Positions 33,410 through 44,962 are shown, counted from the first letter of the stretch. The stretch: 64,000 bases of DNA from Phanerochaete sordida (GCA_019973155.2 BPQB01000010.1:372001-436000); one strand, 5' to 3'. The notes: generated from the sequence alone by a model not told the origin. Translations and numbers: made by a program.

Positions 33410-36400
33410 CTACGCGGACGCGGCGTTCTGCGCCTCCTTGTCCTTGCCGTCGCCGAGGATCTGCGGGCGCGCGACGAGCGCCTCGACGAGCCCGATGATG
33501 TCGCGCCACGCCTCGTGCTTGCCGCGGCGGTTCGGGATGTCGGCGTGCTCGACCATCTCGAGGACGGGCACCCACTTGACGCTCGAGCCCTGGATCGTGA
33601 TGACCGCGGCGGACTCGGGCGGCGCGGTGCGCGGGCGCGCGGTCTGGCGGCAGATCGCGTTGTGGTGCTGCTCCGCGAACGCCATGCACTTGAGCGCGAG
33701 GCGCACCGCGCGCGCGCGGTCGAGCGGCGACGGGATGCCGCCCTGCAGCGTGTGCCCGAGCGACGCGGAGCGCGAGTCGAAGAGCTTGCCGCCCTCCTCC
33801 TTGAACATGTCCGTGATCATCTTCGTCGTGTACACCGAGGACGACTCCTCGCTCCTGCAGATTTAGGCGTTTAGGCGTGATTGGCGTGGCTGATGCCACG
33901 AGTGACGTACCGCATGACTATACGACCTTCGCTCTTGCCCTTGACGTCAAGGCTGTAGCGCTTCTTGAGGTATTTGACATCGTCCCGAAGCATCGTGAGG
34001 TTGATGCCACGCTCCGGGGTATAGACGATGCACGCGCCAGTCTAAGGCCATCATCAGCTGCGCAGTCAAGCGACATAGTTATGACATACCGCGAGAGCAC
34101 CCATCGTGGCGAGGTACCCACACTTGCCGCCCTGCGTCTCAACAACAAACACACGGTTCCGGCTCGCACTCGCACTCTGCTTGATGGCGTCGCACGCGTC
34201 GACGAGGGCGTTCAAGCTTGTGTCGCTGCCCAAGCTGAACTCCGTCATGGGCACGTTGTTCGAGATCGTCGCCGGCAGGTGGATGATGGGAACGTTGAAC
34301 GCCGGGTAGTGCTTCCTGCCGGCCTCAAGGATCTCTAGCGAGCTGAACGCTTCGAAGCCGCCAATCATGATCAGCGCGTGGAAGTTGTACTGCTGGAACT
34401 TGGCCGCGACCGACCCGAGGTCGATGTCGGGTAGCTTGCGGTTCGTGCCGAGCTCAGAGCCGCCGCGCGTCATCCAGTTGTCGACGCCGAGCCAGGAGAG
34501 CTGGTGCACGCTGTCGTCCAGCAGGCCGACGAAGCCGTTGTGGATGGCGAATGGCTTGTGGCCTTGTGCTATGCAGTAACGGACAATGGCGCGAGTGGCG
34601 GCGTTCATGCCTCCCGCGGGTGCACCGACGCTGTTGCAGGCACTCAGTCACCACCTGAAAGAGACTTCATGGCCAGACTTACTGCATAATCGCGACACGC
34701 ATCCGCTACGTCGATTGATAAGCTGGTGGTACTTCAAGACATGCAAATCACTAACTTGTGAATGTGGCAGGCGCGGCTCAGGGTGAACCTGAGACGTTGC
34801 GTAGAAGCCCTCCAGCGATTCGTGGAACTCGGGATCACGAAGAGACATAGCCTTGTCAAAATCCTTTGCCGCAATTGCCTCGGAGACGGAATGTGTCTAA
34901 GATTGTGTTAGCATTATCAACAGCCTGCACGCTGGACGAGCACTTACCATCTTCACGGCCTCCATCAGCGGCACGCGGATAATCTTGTTCTCCTGGACAC
35001 CAATCATGTACGACGGGGTATCGGGTGTTGCTTCGAGCAGCGCATTGACGGCCTCGACTCCTTGCAATGTCGGCTAGGGGTGGTAAGTCAGCATCATTCA
35101 TAGAAACCGTATGCTACGACGTACCATAATACGGTCAAACGCGCACGGGCGACCGCCACGCTGGGTGTGGCCAAGCGTGGTAACACGGGTATCGAGTCCA
35201 AGCTTCTCGGACAGCACATCCTTGATCTGCTCCGCGCGAATGGGGTTCAGGTTCTTGTCGTGGGCACCCTCAGCGACGATGACGATGGTCTTTCGCTTGC
35301 CGATCTCGCGGTGCTATCAGACGCAGAGAGGAGCAATGTCATGCCGCGCAGCACACAAGGAGGAAGACGGGGACGCGTACGCGCTGGATCATAGAGCACA
35401 TTTCCTCTTCCCAAGAGTCCGCGCTCGGCGGGCGCTCAGGGATGAAGATGAAGTCTGCACCCGAGCTGAGGCCGGAAATGAGCGTTCGGACGCGACGAGC
35501 AGCGTTCCGACACCCACCTAACACCGGCGAGAAGCGCGAGCCAACCGCAATGCCGACCCATGACCTCAACGACAAAGGCGCGAGAGTGAGAGAAGGCGGT
35601 CGACTCAATGTTGTCGATGGCCTCGCATATACGATGGAGTGCAGTGGGGGCACCGATGGTCATATCTGTCATGGACATGTCATTGTCGATGGAGCCGACG
35701 AGGCCGACGATCTTGAGGTGCCCGTACGTCTTGGCCTGCTCTTCGTTGATCTTGTCTGCGGAAGCAGGTCAGTCCGGGGTTCACGTCGATATGAGGACAG
35801 ACACTCACTTTCTTCGCGCAGTTTCGCGACAAGGCTGGGCCATTCCGCCCTGAAGACGTCGGCGCCAGTCAGGGAACCGTCACCACCGCACACGACGAGC
35901 GCGTCGATGCCTTCTTTTATGAGGTTGTATGCGGCGGCGAGCCGGCCTTCGGGCGTGCGGAACGCGGTGGATCGGGCGGTACCGCACAGAGTGCCTCCCT
36001 GGGGCTTCCGTGAAGGCCTGATATAGACGCGTTCGCGAAGACACTCACAACGCCGAACCATCCGCGCACATCGTCCCATCCGACGCGGACAATGTACCTG
36101 CCCTTGAGTGTCCGGCCGCCGGGGTGGTCGGAGGTGCCGTCCCTGAGGAGCTCGCCGTCGCCAAAGCGCAGGTTGTGCACAAAGCTCTCGTCGCGGACGC
36201 GCACGTTCTGGTGCGGCGATAGCGCAGGCTTCTCTGCCTTTTGCTGCTCGTCCCCATTGCCGCGGACAAGACCCTCGTACCCCTCGCGGACGACCCAGGT
36301 CTCGCACCCCCTGCACATGCGATGAGCACGCCGCAACGCTCGAGCAAAGTGACACGCACTTGAGGATGCCCGCCTTCACCACCGCGCGCACCACCGCGTT

Positions 36401-36475
36401 CATGCCCGCGCTGTCTCCTCCCGAGGTAAGCACGGCAAGCTTCATCCTGTACTTTGGCGGGGTCGTCGTCATCAC
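33410..36475 (-). CDS. PFK1: ATP-dependent 6-phosphofructokinase, fungal two-domain type
   Basis: Commits fructose-6-phosphate to glycolysis; cytosolic. N-terminal half: [20 protein letters not shown] (nucleotide site), [108 protein letters not shown]-terminal half: [97 protein letters not shown]. It has the tandem-duplicated layout of eukaryotic enzymes, in which the second half is regulatory. The start at 36475 places the first glycine loop about 12 residues in; there is no long N-terminal extension as in yeast subunits. Around ten introns; the exon at 34683-34705 is only 23 nt. Divergent from WSS1. Confidence 0.95.
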
Positions 36476-36749
36476 TGTCGTTACGGTCCTCGGCGTCGCC
36501 TGTGGTAGCGGAGAGGAGGGGTTATGGGGCGAAACGGAGCGTCGTGGAGGAGGAAAAAGCGGGAGTGCTGAAAGAGAGCTCTCTCTGGTCCCCAGCCAGA
36601 CTCATATTCTTGGGATCAAGCTCGATCAGTCGCGCAGTGGCATCGGCGCAAGCGATAAGATTAGATTGCCGCCCGGTGTTTACCGCGTCGCGAATTCGAA
36701 GCCCACAGCCAAACGCCATCCGCCCATTTGCCCTTTCCCCCCTCCCGCC
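36476..36749. promoter_or_regulatory. Bidirectional promoter between PFK1 and WSS1
   Basis: Only 274 bases separate the two start codons, so both promoters must lie here or within the 5' exons. No clear TATA box was seen; pyrimidine-rich runs precede the WSS1 ATG. Confidence 0.5.
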
Positions 36750-38735
36750 ATGGTCCACCTCCGCCTCAACGAGCGCGAGGCGAACCCCAATCCGTTCGTC
36801 AACTTCATCACACCCCTCCCCGCGCGCGACTCAGCAGCAGAAGAGGATGCCCGCCAGCTGCTCCGAGCCCTCGCGGCGCAGGTGAAGCCCGTCATGAAGG
36901 CGCACGGTTTCACCGTAAATAGCTTCGAAGAGGTGCGTAGCGCTGCACACTCTGACGCCACTCCAGGCTCACTTCTTTGCCTTCGAAAGTACGAGCACAA
37001 CAAGGTCTTCCTCGGCCGCAACTGGAATGCCGGCGAGACCATCGGTGAGTGCGGCGTTATTCGCAGGGGCGTGGCCGCCGGTCACGGGTGTTGACGCCTC
37101 ATGCAGAAATTGTATTACGCGGGGCTGGCGGAGGTTACCTACCAACCTACGCGCTGATGAGCACACTGTGCCATGAGGTCGGTGGGAGACCGCAGCGATT
37201 GATACCGGCCGCCGCTCATAGCAAATCCCCTCTGCCGATAGCTCGCGCATATCAAGGTGAGATTCCGTCGACTGAATGAGCGCATCCCGCTGATATATGG
37301 AGTCAGCATATGAACCATGGCCCGGGTTTCCAAGCTCTATGGGCCCAACTCCGCCGTGAAGTCCGCGAGCTACAGAACAAAGGCTACTACGGTGACGGTA
37401 CGCGGCGGATTGAGCTCCAACAGGCCGCATCACCTGATCATTCCCCCACCTCGCAGGCTACTGGTCTTCAGGGACCCGGCTCGCGGACTCCGCGCGCACG
37501 GGCGGCGAAGGGATCGACGCAGGCGATCTCCCCGAGTACCTGGTAAGTGCGCCCGCAGCTCGTCAGCCCTGCGCGAGAAGGGCAAACCGCTGACCGCTCG
37601 TTCATTTCGGGCCAGTGTGGCGGCGCCCACTCGCGAGCCCGCCCCGCGTCGTTCGGCCGCCGGCGCCGCAGGCGACAGGCCGGCCCGTCGAACCACACCG
37701 GCGCGCAGACCGCCAGGAAGCGCAAGGCGGGCGGGCGCGTCACCGCGAAGGACGCGTTCCTGGGCGGCGGGCGGGCCCTGAACGAAGACGTCGCGGACGA
37801 GGACGCGAAGAAGGCCGGCGCGGGGTTCAGGAAGAAGGCTGGGAGGTAGGTCCATCTTTGCCGACGTTTGTTTTGGCGTGGCCTGTGCTGACCGCGGTGC
37901 GCAGCAAGCGGGCTAGAGAAGAACGCGCCCTCGCTGCCGAGCGCCGTCTGCTTGCGCTGCAGCAAAAGCCTGGGCAACCTTCATCCGCCGCGCACGAGGA
38001 AGACGACGATGGCGCCTCCGACTCGGACGAGGGTCCCGAGATCCAGGAAACGGACCAGGATCGTCGGCGAGCCATGCAAGAGTCCATGGGCGGAGGCGAC
38101 GACCTCAGCAAGCTCAAGGCGTCCTTCAAGGACTTCGAGGACGACTTCTTGCTCCCTGATGCGGGGCCGTCGAGCCCGAGCCCTGATCTGTCGTGCGACG
38201 TCCAGCAGCTATCAGGGAGAAGTTCAACGGCGGCAACCTCTTCTGGACCTTCGTCGAAGGGCAAGGTCCGCGCTACGGACGAGGCATCAGGTGGCAAAGC
38301 GGGTCAGAAGAGCATCACGAACTTCATCGACGTAGACGCGGATCGACCAAGCAAGAAGCCAAAGCTTTCGTACGGTGCCCTCGTGGAGGACGAAGTAAAG
38401 TACCGCAAGAAAGAAGCGCTCGGTATGGTAGGCAATGGTAGGACTCTGGGTGGTAGTTCAGCGAGACGGCAACCAGCGTCCAGAAGAATGGACGATAGAG
38501 AAAGGCCGAGACCGGAGTTACTAGACCTGACCCAAGAAGACGCGCTGCTTGGATCGCCGGCTGCGGAAGATGGGTCTTGGGAATGCTTGGTGTGTACCCT
38601 GTGAGTCTTGCGTTCTGGATGATACAAAATGTCGAGCCTGACGGACAATGCAGCTCCAATGAACCTGGACATCTGGCCTGCTCTGCGTGTGCCACGCCGC
38701 GTGGAGAGAGTAGCTGGTCAGGTACTTCGGTCTGA
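36750..38735 (+). CDS. WSS1: Wss1/SPRTN-type WLM metalloprotease (DNA-protein crosslink repair)
   Basis: DNA-dependent protease that degrades proteins crosslinked to DNA and SUMO conjugates. Start at 36750 (MVHLRLNEREANPNPFVNFI). WLM domain: LLRALAAQVKPVMKAHGFTV, YEHNKVFLGRNWNAGETIEI, LRGAGGGYLPTYALMSTL, then the zinc site HELAHIKHMNHGPGF (HExxH plus a downstream His) and GYYGDGYWSSGTRLADSART. LAHIK is encoded by a 15-nt exon (37242-37256). The C-terminal part is disordered and acidic with short linear motifs: QKSITNFIDVD (PIP-box-like), ELLDLTQED (SUMO-interaction-like) and a RanBP2-type finger with W-x-C-x2-C (WECLVCTL) and C-x2-C (HLACSACATP). The last exon ends at 38735. Nine or so introns. 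Confidence 0.9.
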
Positions 38736-38881
38736 TATCCGTGGTAGTCCTTTCTTCCGTGTAGTAGCAAGAGTAGATACACTCGGGACACATTGTACAA
38801 CATATTACAGCGCACTTTCGTTCTTCAGTCCACTCGGAGTCAACCGTGATGCCTTCATGGTCGCGTGACGAAATCGCAGGT

Positions 38882-40000
38882 CTACTTCCAGCAGCTGTGC
38901 ACAGTGAGTACGACCGCAGTATCTTCATGATCGCAGGGAGGAATACGCACAGAATCTTGTAGTCCTTGATGGCGACCTCTCTTCCGCCAAAGGCGACGTT
39001 GCATGCACCCTGGGGAGGCCGTCAGACATAGCGAGCAGCTAGCAGCTCTGCGACTCACCAAGTGCTCGCCCGTCTTCCCCGGCACCTCAACCCCGCTGAC
39101 CTGCGCGAGCGCATGGTACAGCTTCCCGCCATGGTCCTCATATCCGCCCTCGACGGGCCTCCTGCCGGGCGGGACGCGGCCCTGGGACGTGGGCACCCAC
39201 TCCATCGCGAGCGGGTCGAACGGGAGGAGATCGTAGCGGTCGTGGTGCTCCGTCTCGGTCCCGCCGTACGGCACGCGGCAGTGCGGGCTCAGCGCAGGCG
39301 CGATCTTGCACGGGTGCACCGAGTTCGGCAGGATCGCGCTCCCCAGGAAGATCGGGCTGCGCCCGTCCATGTCGTACGCGACCGGCGGCCCCGTCTGCTC
39401 CGCCCCCGGGAACGGCGCGCCGCCCGTCAGCGGCAGCCGGAAGCCCGACGGCGGCGGCGCGCCGCGCGCGTGCGCCCCCGGCGGCGTGGGCCCGCCGCCG
39501 TGCTGCGCGTCGGGGAAGCTGGGCGGCGCGAAGCCGCGCTCGTGGATGTTCTCGTGCGGGGCGTCGGGGAAGCCGGGCGGGTGCGCGGGGAAGGGCGGAG
39601 CGTCGCCCTGCGCCTCAGGGAAGCCGGGCGAGTGGGAGGGGAAGCTGGGCGGGGGGCCAGACGGCGGCGCGAAGCTGCCCTGGTCGCGGAACTGCGCATC
39701 GCCCTCGGCGTTGGGCATCGATGGGAAGTCACGGTTCTCGAATCCGTACGGGTGGAGCGGGCCAGAGGGGAATCCGGGGCCAGACATGATGGCGGTCGAG
39801 TACGGAGGTGGTTGGGAGCCAAACTGTGCGGCGCGGTTATCGTTATGAGGGACGGCGCCCGTCCTAGCATTCCCGGCTGCAGATGGCGGCCCATCACGGT
39901 ACTGGTGCTTCCCAGCCTGTTTGCTATGCTCGCGCTCGTCGTCGCTGGACGAAGAAGATGACGACGAGGAGTCGACGCTGCGACGCCGCTCGTGAGGCAT
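38882..40000 (-). CDS. Proline-rich protein with C-terminal DM9 (DUF3421) domain
   Basis: Start at 40000 (MPHERRRSVDSSSSSSSSSD). Residues about 20-190 are Pro/Gly/Phe-rich with repeated PPGFPDA/SPGFPEA-like units. The DM9-type module follows: DGRSPIFLGSAILPNSVHPC, KIAPALSPHCRVPYGGTETE, HHDRYDLLPFDPLAMEWVPT, GRRPVEGGYEDHGGKLYHAL, VSGVEVPGKTGEHL, then, after an intron, GACNVAFGGREVAIKDYKIL and a last exon coding CWK before the stop at 38882-38884. The His-Pro-Cys and VPYGG..E.EH..YDLLPF pattern is typical of the fungal and insect DM9 family; some relatives bind mannose in animals. The function in fungi is unknown, and the Pro-rich head suggests a scaffold. No signal peptide. Confidence 0.85.
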   Translation of the reverse strand: MPHERRRSVDSSSSSSSSSDDEREHSKQAGKHQYRDGPPSAAGNARTGAVPHNDNRAAQFGSQPPPYSTAIMSGPGFPSGPLHPYGFENRDFPSMPNAEGDAQFRDQGSFAPPSGPPPSFPSHSPGFPEAQGDAPPFPAHPPGFPDAPHENIHERGFAPPSFPDAQHGGGPTPPGAHARGAPPPSGFRLPLTGGAPFPGAEQTGPPVAYDMDGRSPIFLGSAILPNSVHPCKIAPALSPHCRVPYGGTETEHHDRYDLLPFDPLAMEWVPTSQGRVPPGRRPVEGGYEDHGGKLYHALAQVSGVEVPGKTGEHLVSRRAASCSLCLTASPGCMQRRLWRKRGRHQGLQDSVRIPPCDHEDTAVVLTVHSCWK

Positions 40001-40404
40001 GATTGTACGGACGAGGCGGAGAGAGCAGCGTCGGATGGCGGTGTGAAGGAGCCAATGCTACAGATGCTGGCGCCGCGCGCGGGCCCGGCTTCCAAACTCG
40101 GCGAGCTCGGTGCCAGCATTCAATATTCAAACCTTGAAGGCACGGGCGGTGCACAGCGCCGAGGACACGAACACACAAGACGGCGTGAAGCAGCGAGCGC
40201 GAGCAGCGCGCCCGTAATTGAACTGCGCCACACGGGGCGCAATCGTACGCCTGCTAGACGCTAGACACATCCCACACCGTCTATCTTTACACAAGGATCT
40301 CGTGTGAAGGAGAGATAGCTCTATTGAAGCGTGTACATTACGTGTAACGGTGACACAGCAAAGGGTCAGCAGCTGCAGCAGGGGTGGGGCCAGCACGCAA
40401 GTCG
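40001..40404. other. Gap between DM9 gene start and RIM20 end
   Basis: About 400 bases on the same strand as both neighbours: promoter and 5' UTR of the DM9 gene and 3' UTR of RIM20. Nothing else seen. Confidence 0.35.
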
Positions 40405-43400
40405 TCACCGGGCCCGCTTTGCGGCGGGTTTCCCGGCGGACGGTGGCGGCGGCGGCAGCTCGGCGGCCTCCCACTCCGCTGAGTCCGGCGGCGGAAGATC
40501 CACGATCTTGCGTGGGCGTGGGCCCTGTGGCGGCGGGGGTGGGGCAGCCTGCGCAGCTGGAGAGCGAGGAGGTGCAGCTGGCCCCGCTGAGGACGGAGAT
40601 AGCTTTGGGGTCCGGACGTGGGGCACAGAAGACTCTGCAGGCGTGTCTTGGGAAGGCGTATCTCTTTCAGGCACGCTGGGCTCAGGTGCTGGTGCAGACG
40701 GGGACCCTGTCGGCTCGTCCAGGGACATCGAGCGCAGGGAGGTCAGGAGGAGACTTCCAGAAAATCAGCACACGCGATCCACGAGGTGCGACCCGGCAGA
40801 AAAACGCACTGCATTTCGTCCCGCCGGTTATTGGCCCACTCTACGCAATCTTGCTTTAATCTGCCCAGAATCTCGCCGATGTCGTTGTAGAACTGCAGGC
40901 CGCACGTCAGCCCCACACACGTAATAGAAGCACGCGCACTTGCCTTGAGCCCCTCGTCCAGGTTCCGCGTAATCTCTTTGTACTTGTGATACGCCAGGTC
41001 CAGCGACTGCAGCGCGTGTTCGCGCTCCTTGGTCGCCGGATCTTCCCTGCGCGACTGCAGAAAGAGGGCGTTCCTCTCCTGGCGACAGGCTGCGCATGAG
41101 CCCTGGCAACCACCGCCGCGCAGCCGCCACGCACCGTGATCGAGTTGAGCAGCCGCGCCTGCTTGTCCGCGCCCTCCTCGAGCTCGCCCCGGAACTTCTC
41201 GTACTTGGCGAGCTCCGCGTCGAGCACGTCCTCGAACATCGCCGGCTGCACCTCGACCCAGCGCTCGATCGCGGCCGCCGCCTTGAGCACGCGCGGCGTG
41301 ATGTCCTCCGCCTCCGCGAGCCGCGTCGCGCGCGCCACGGCCTGCGCGCGCGCGCGCACCACGTCGTCGAGCGACTCGAGCAGCACGCGCAGCTGCCGCG
41401 CGTGCGTCTGCGTCGTGCTCGCGCCCTTGCGCGCGACCGGCGCGCTCGCCGCGGGGATCGCCTGCGCGAGCTCCTCCTGCACAAGCGGACGCGTCAGCAC
41501 TGCGGTCAGCGGCAGATCGCGGCGGGGCGGGGCGTACGTTGCTCCACGTGAGCTGCGCGACGAAGCGCTCCCACTGGTCCCACTTGTCGCGCACGACCGC
41601 GTCGCTCTGCACGCCGCCGTCGAGGATGGCGCGGTAGCGCTGTGCGCGTTCGATGAGCGCCGCGTTCGCGGCCTCCGACGGCGCGCGCAGGCCTGCGCCC
41701 TCGGCCTGCAGGAGCTCGTCCTCCTCGGCCTCCTGGTCGAGCACGTCGAACGCCTGTGCGCGCGGTCAGCTCCGCAGCGGGGACGGTGCGGGCGACGCAC
41801 CTCGTCCAGAAGCGCCGTGTTACGGTCGGCGAGCTTCTGCACGGCCTCGAGCGACGCCTCGATGCGCGCCGGGCCGTCCTCCCGCCTCACCTCCTCCGCC
41901 TTGCGCAGCAGGCTCGGTGGGAGGCCCGCAGGCCTCTCGAGTGCCTCCAGCGCGGCGGGAAGGTTCAGACTCTGGAGCACGCTGTGGGTGGGGCGTTAGC
42001 GGTGCAAATGCCGCCGAGGGCGGTGCGCAAGCGCGGGCCGTTGCCAGGGCCCCAAGGACACGGACCTTGTACTTTCGTCGTCCAGCCTCTGCGCACGGTC
42101 GGTAATTTCGTCTTGGAGCCAGTGTTTCCTCCTGTCGTGATAGATCTCTGGAGAGTCACGGTCAGCCAGTATGACAGCGGACCAGCGTGTGGGGCGCACC
42201 AATCGCAAGCTTTGCTCCATGACCGAGAAGCTCGCCGAAGATGACAGCGTCCTCTGGAATCGCCGTCTTCGGATCCGCAAGAGTTCCTGGGATGATAGGT
42301 TGCACCATGTTCACCTCCGGTATCGGCGTAAGCGAGGCTTCGGACGGCACAACCTGGTGGTAGATCAGGTCGTTGTCTCGCTCCGACGTCTTCAGGGTTG
42401 CCTGCACGGTGTCCAGCAGGGACTGTTGGGAGTTACGGGTTACGACCGAAATGAATAAACACGGAATATGCTGTGCGAACCTTGATGTCCTGCTTAACAG
42501 CCTCATTTACATTGCTTCTGCGAGCAAGATCATGGCCTCTCTTCACAATAGCCAGTGCTACGGTCAGCCGGCCGACTTCTTCACCGTACCTGGAATGATC
42601 ATGAGAAGCGGAGAAACAATGAAAACCCAATAGCATACCTCCCAGCCGCGTTATCATCGAGGCTCTTCCTGAATTGCGAAACGCCTTCGAAGTGGCTAGC
42701 TTTGATCTCCATATGGGTTAACCAGCTCTGTGATGGACGTCAGCTCTGTGAAGGCGGTGCGGAAAGATGGACATACCGCAGGGAAGAGCTGACGAACAGC
42801 CGGCGGCGCATCCTGAATCGCCTGACCCGCTGAGCGATAGAAGGAAGACACCTTACGTGTGAGTGAGCACCTCACTTCGGCGTGAAGACCGGAAGAAGCA
42901 CTATACCTTCACTGCCAATCTAGCGACGACATTGTTCTTCAAATTGTCTGCGCGGGGGCGCCGTCAATGAAACGCTTCTCCGCGCAATGAGAAGTGCGCA
43001 CCGATCACCGCCCGCTGCCAGACGCCTTCCTGTGCCTGGGCAAGCATCAGGACCTCGAGTGCGTTCAGAAAGGGCGGAGAAAACTCCAGAACAAAGTCGT
43101 GTTCTGCGACTGACGCCTGAAGCTTCTGAGCCGCAGTCGTCGATAGATGACTCAGGGTGCCTGCTGCAGACTATGAACACGTCAAACAATCACCGACTCC
43201 GCAGCCGTCTATGGTAATGTACTGACCTGGAAGAAGGCCACCATGCGTTTCAGCCCCTCTGCCGTGGAGCGGTCTTCCTTGTGTGCCAGCTGCGAATACA
43301 GCGCCGCGAGGTTGAATAGGACCGCAGCTCGCTCGTAAGCGAGGTTCCGGAGGGTGATCGGCGGCGCATCCGGTGCAAAGGCAGGAGTGTACGGGATGTC

Positions 43401-43762
43401 GAGCCCAATCTGTCAGATAGACGTGAGCTATGTGTGTGCGCGCCGCTCCTAGGAAATCAGGGGCACGCACGTCAAGCGGAAGCTTGGTCAGAATGAACAC
43501 GAGCTGGGCGTGATAACTGACTCAATCCGTCAACTGCAACCCCGCGATCCCACGGGTATGCTGACCTGAGGAGGACCTTGACGCGATCTACGTGCACCAC
43601 ACGGGCAGTGGCCTGCTTGCGCAACGTCTCCCACTGATTGATGTCCCACTTGAACGCGTCTGGATGGACATCGGAGTGGCTAGCGAGGATGTACTCCCTG
43701 ACGGTCTGACAGATGGGCAGATCCTGGGTCTTCTTGAACGGAATCTCAAGAAGGTTTGGCAT
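40405..43762 (-). CDS. RIM20: BRO1-domain pH-response protein Rim20/PalA (ALIX family)
   Basis: Endosomal scaffold that binds ESCRT-III Snf7 and recruits the PacC/Rim101 factor for cleavage in ambient-pH signalling. Start at 43762 (MPNLLEIPFKKTQDLPICQT), the usual PalA/Rim20 opening. The BRO1 part continues HAQLVFILTKLPLD, PITLRNLAYERAAVLFNLAA and LYSQLAHKEDRSTAEGLKRM. The V-domain coiled region contains LNLPAALEALERPAGLPPSL, RKAEEVRREDGPARIEASLE and LIERAQRYRAILDGGVQSDA. The C-terminus is Pro-rich (SSAGPAAPPRSPAAQAAPPP and onward), ending PAAKRAR at 40405. ALIX itself shares the fold, but the N-terminal sequence favours the PalA branch. Many short introns; a few internal exon borders are unresolved. 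Confidence 0.87.
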
Positions 43763-44371
43763 AGCCGCGACTATTTCGAACCTATCGTACGGAAGGGCAC
43801 ACGCCAAAGAGCTACCGCAGCGTGGACGATGCGAAACAGCCAACGAGTAGCCCCGAACGCGAACGGCTTGGACGGAGCAGAGCCCGAGCGGACTATGGCT
43901 GCGGACGGAGTGGTTTAGTCATGGTCGGCACGCTCGATGTGCGTAGAACGGGCACTTGCAGATGCTCACGGCAGGAACAGGTTGCGGGGAGAGCCTGGGA
44001 TGGGGAAGAAGCAAAGCTCTCCCGCGACGCGCGCAAAGGGCGCCTGCAGGCCAGGGCCGCGCCTCCTGCACGAGGCTAACCAAATGCGGAAACACTGCCC
44101 GGGCGCCCGTGCACAAGTCGAGGAAAGGGACTGCTCCTTCGGTCGTCGGGCCCAGCTTCGTCTGACTCCAGGCAGGGTCTTCCCGCTGGACGCCCGGCAA
44201 TTGTCTCTTAGTTTCGGGTGCTATAGGTCACGCATCCCCAGCCGCTCGGCCTCTTGACATGAGTCGCAGCCAGTGCCGTCACCGTACCAGCCTGGCTATA
44301 AAATGGCACCCATACCCTAGCATCCGCTACGTGACCTGCCGCCCTCAGCATCCCACACATACACTCGCGAA
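43763..44371. promoter_or_regulatory. Divergent intergenic region RIM20 / gene A1, with TATA box
   Basis: About 600 bases. TATAAAA at 44297-44303 lies 69-75 bases before the A1 start codon. Nothing resembling a gene was seen. Confidence 0.5.
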
Positions 44372-44962
44372 ATGGGCCAGAGAGTCAACGACGTCGCTTG
44401 CTTGTCTGCCGCTCGGGCTCCTCGGCGGGCCATGCTGCCTCTCTTGCCGGTCGCAGACTCAGTGTTAGCAGCGACGGTAAGCAAGCCTCCGTATGCCACT
44501 GCACCTTGGTATTTACCTTGCTTCCTGCCATCGCAGCCCCACTACTCTGTCTCAAACAGTCATCACACTCGACCCACTGCCTCTGCACCCGTAGCGTCCA
44601 GCCGCCAAGTATTCGTACGTCGCCGTTGGCTTCACAACATAACCCGTACACGAGTACTCAAACTCATACAGGTTCCGGTGAGCGGCTTCGCCCATGGCCC
44701 CGCGGCAGAGATGCTCACGCGCCGGTCACAGAACCAGCCCGTCAGAGTGTACCTGTCTGACGCCCAGACATGGTCGTCTGGGACGATCGTCGAGGAGGTC
44801 GGCCCCTCAGCGCTGCCGCACGCATCCAAAACCTAATACTATTTCTCGCACGCACAGGTGACGCGTACGTCAGACGGCACCGTCCGGTTCTCCGTCGCCT
44901 TCAAGCACGGCGCCGGCAGCCGCACAGGGAACTTCGACGTGAACTTCATCCGCGCCGCATGA
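44372..44962 (+). CDS. Small orphan SH3/Tudor-like protein, family A copy 1
   Basis: Five exons, all joined in phase 0: 44372-44476, 44537-44608, 44672-44677 (6 nt, codons for Val-Pro), 44732-44797 and 44858-44962. The product has 117 residues. The N-terminal half is low complexity (MGQRVNDVACLSAARAPRRA, then PHYSVSNSHHTRPTASAPVA). The C-terminal half is a compact beta-rich module: NQPVRVYLSDAQTWSSGTIV, EEVTRTSDGTVRFSVAFKHG, AGSRTGNFDVNFIRAA. The module pattern V-x-V...W-x-x-G-x-[IV]...V-x-[FY]-x-V...G-x-F-D-x-[ND]-x-[IV]-R is shared with genes at 45893 and 50273. It looks like a small barrel (SH3/Tudor-like), but I recognise no family. No signal peptide. TATA box upstream. Confidence 0.65.
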
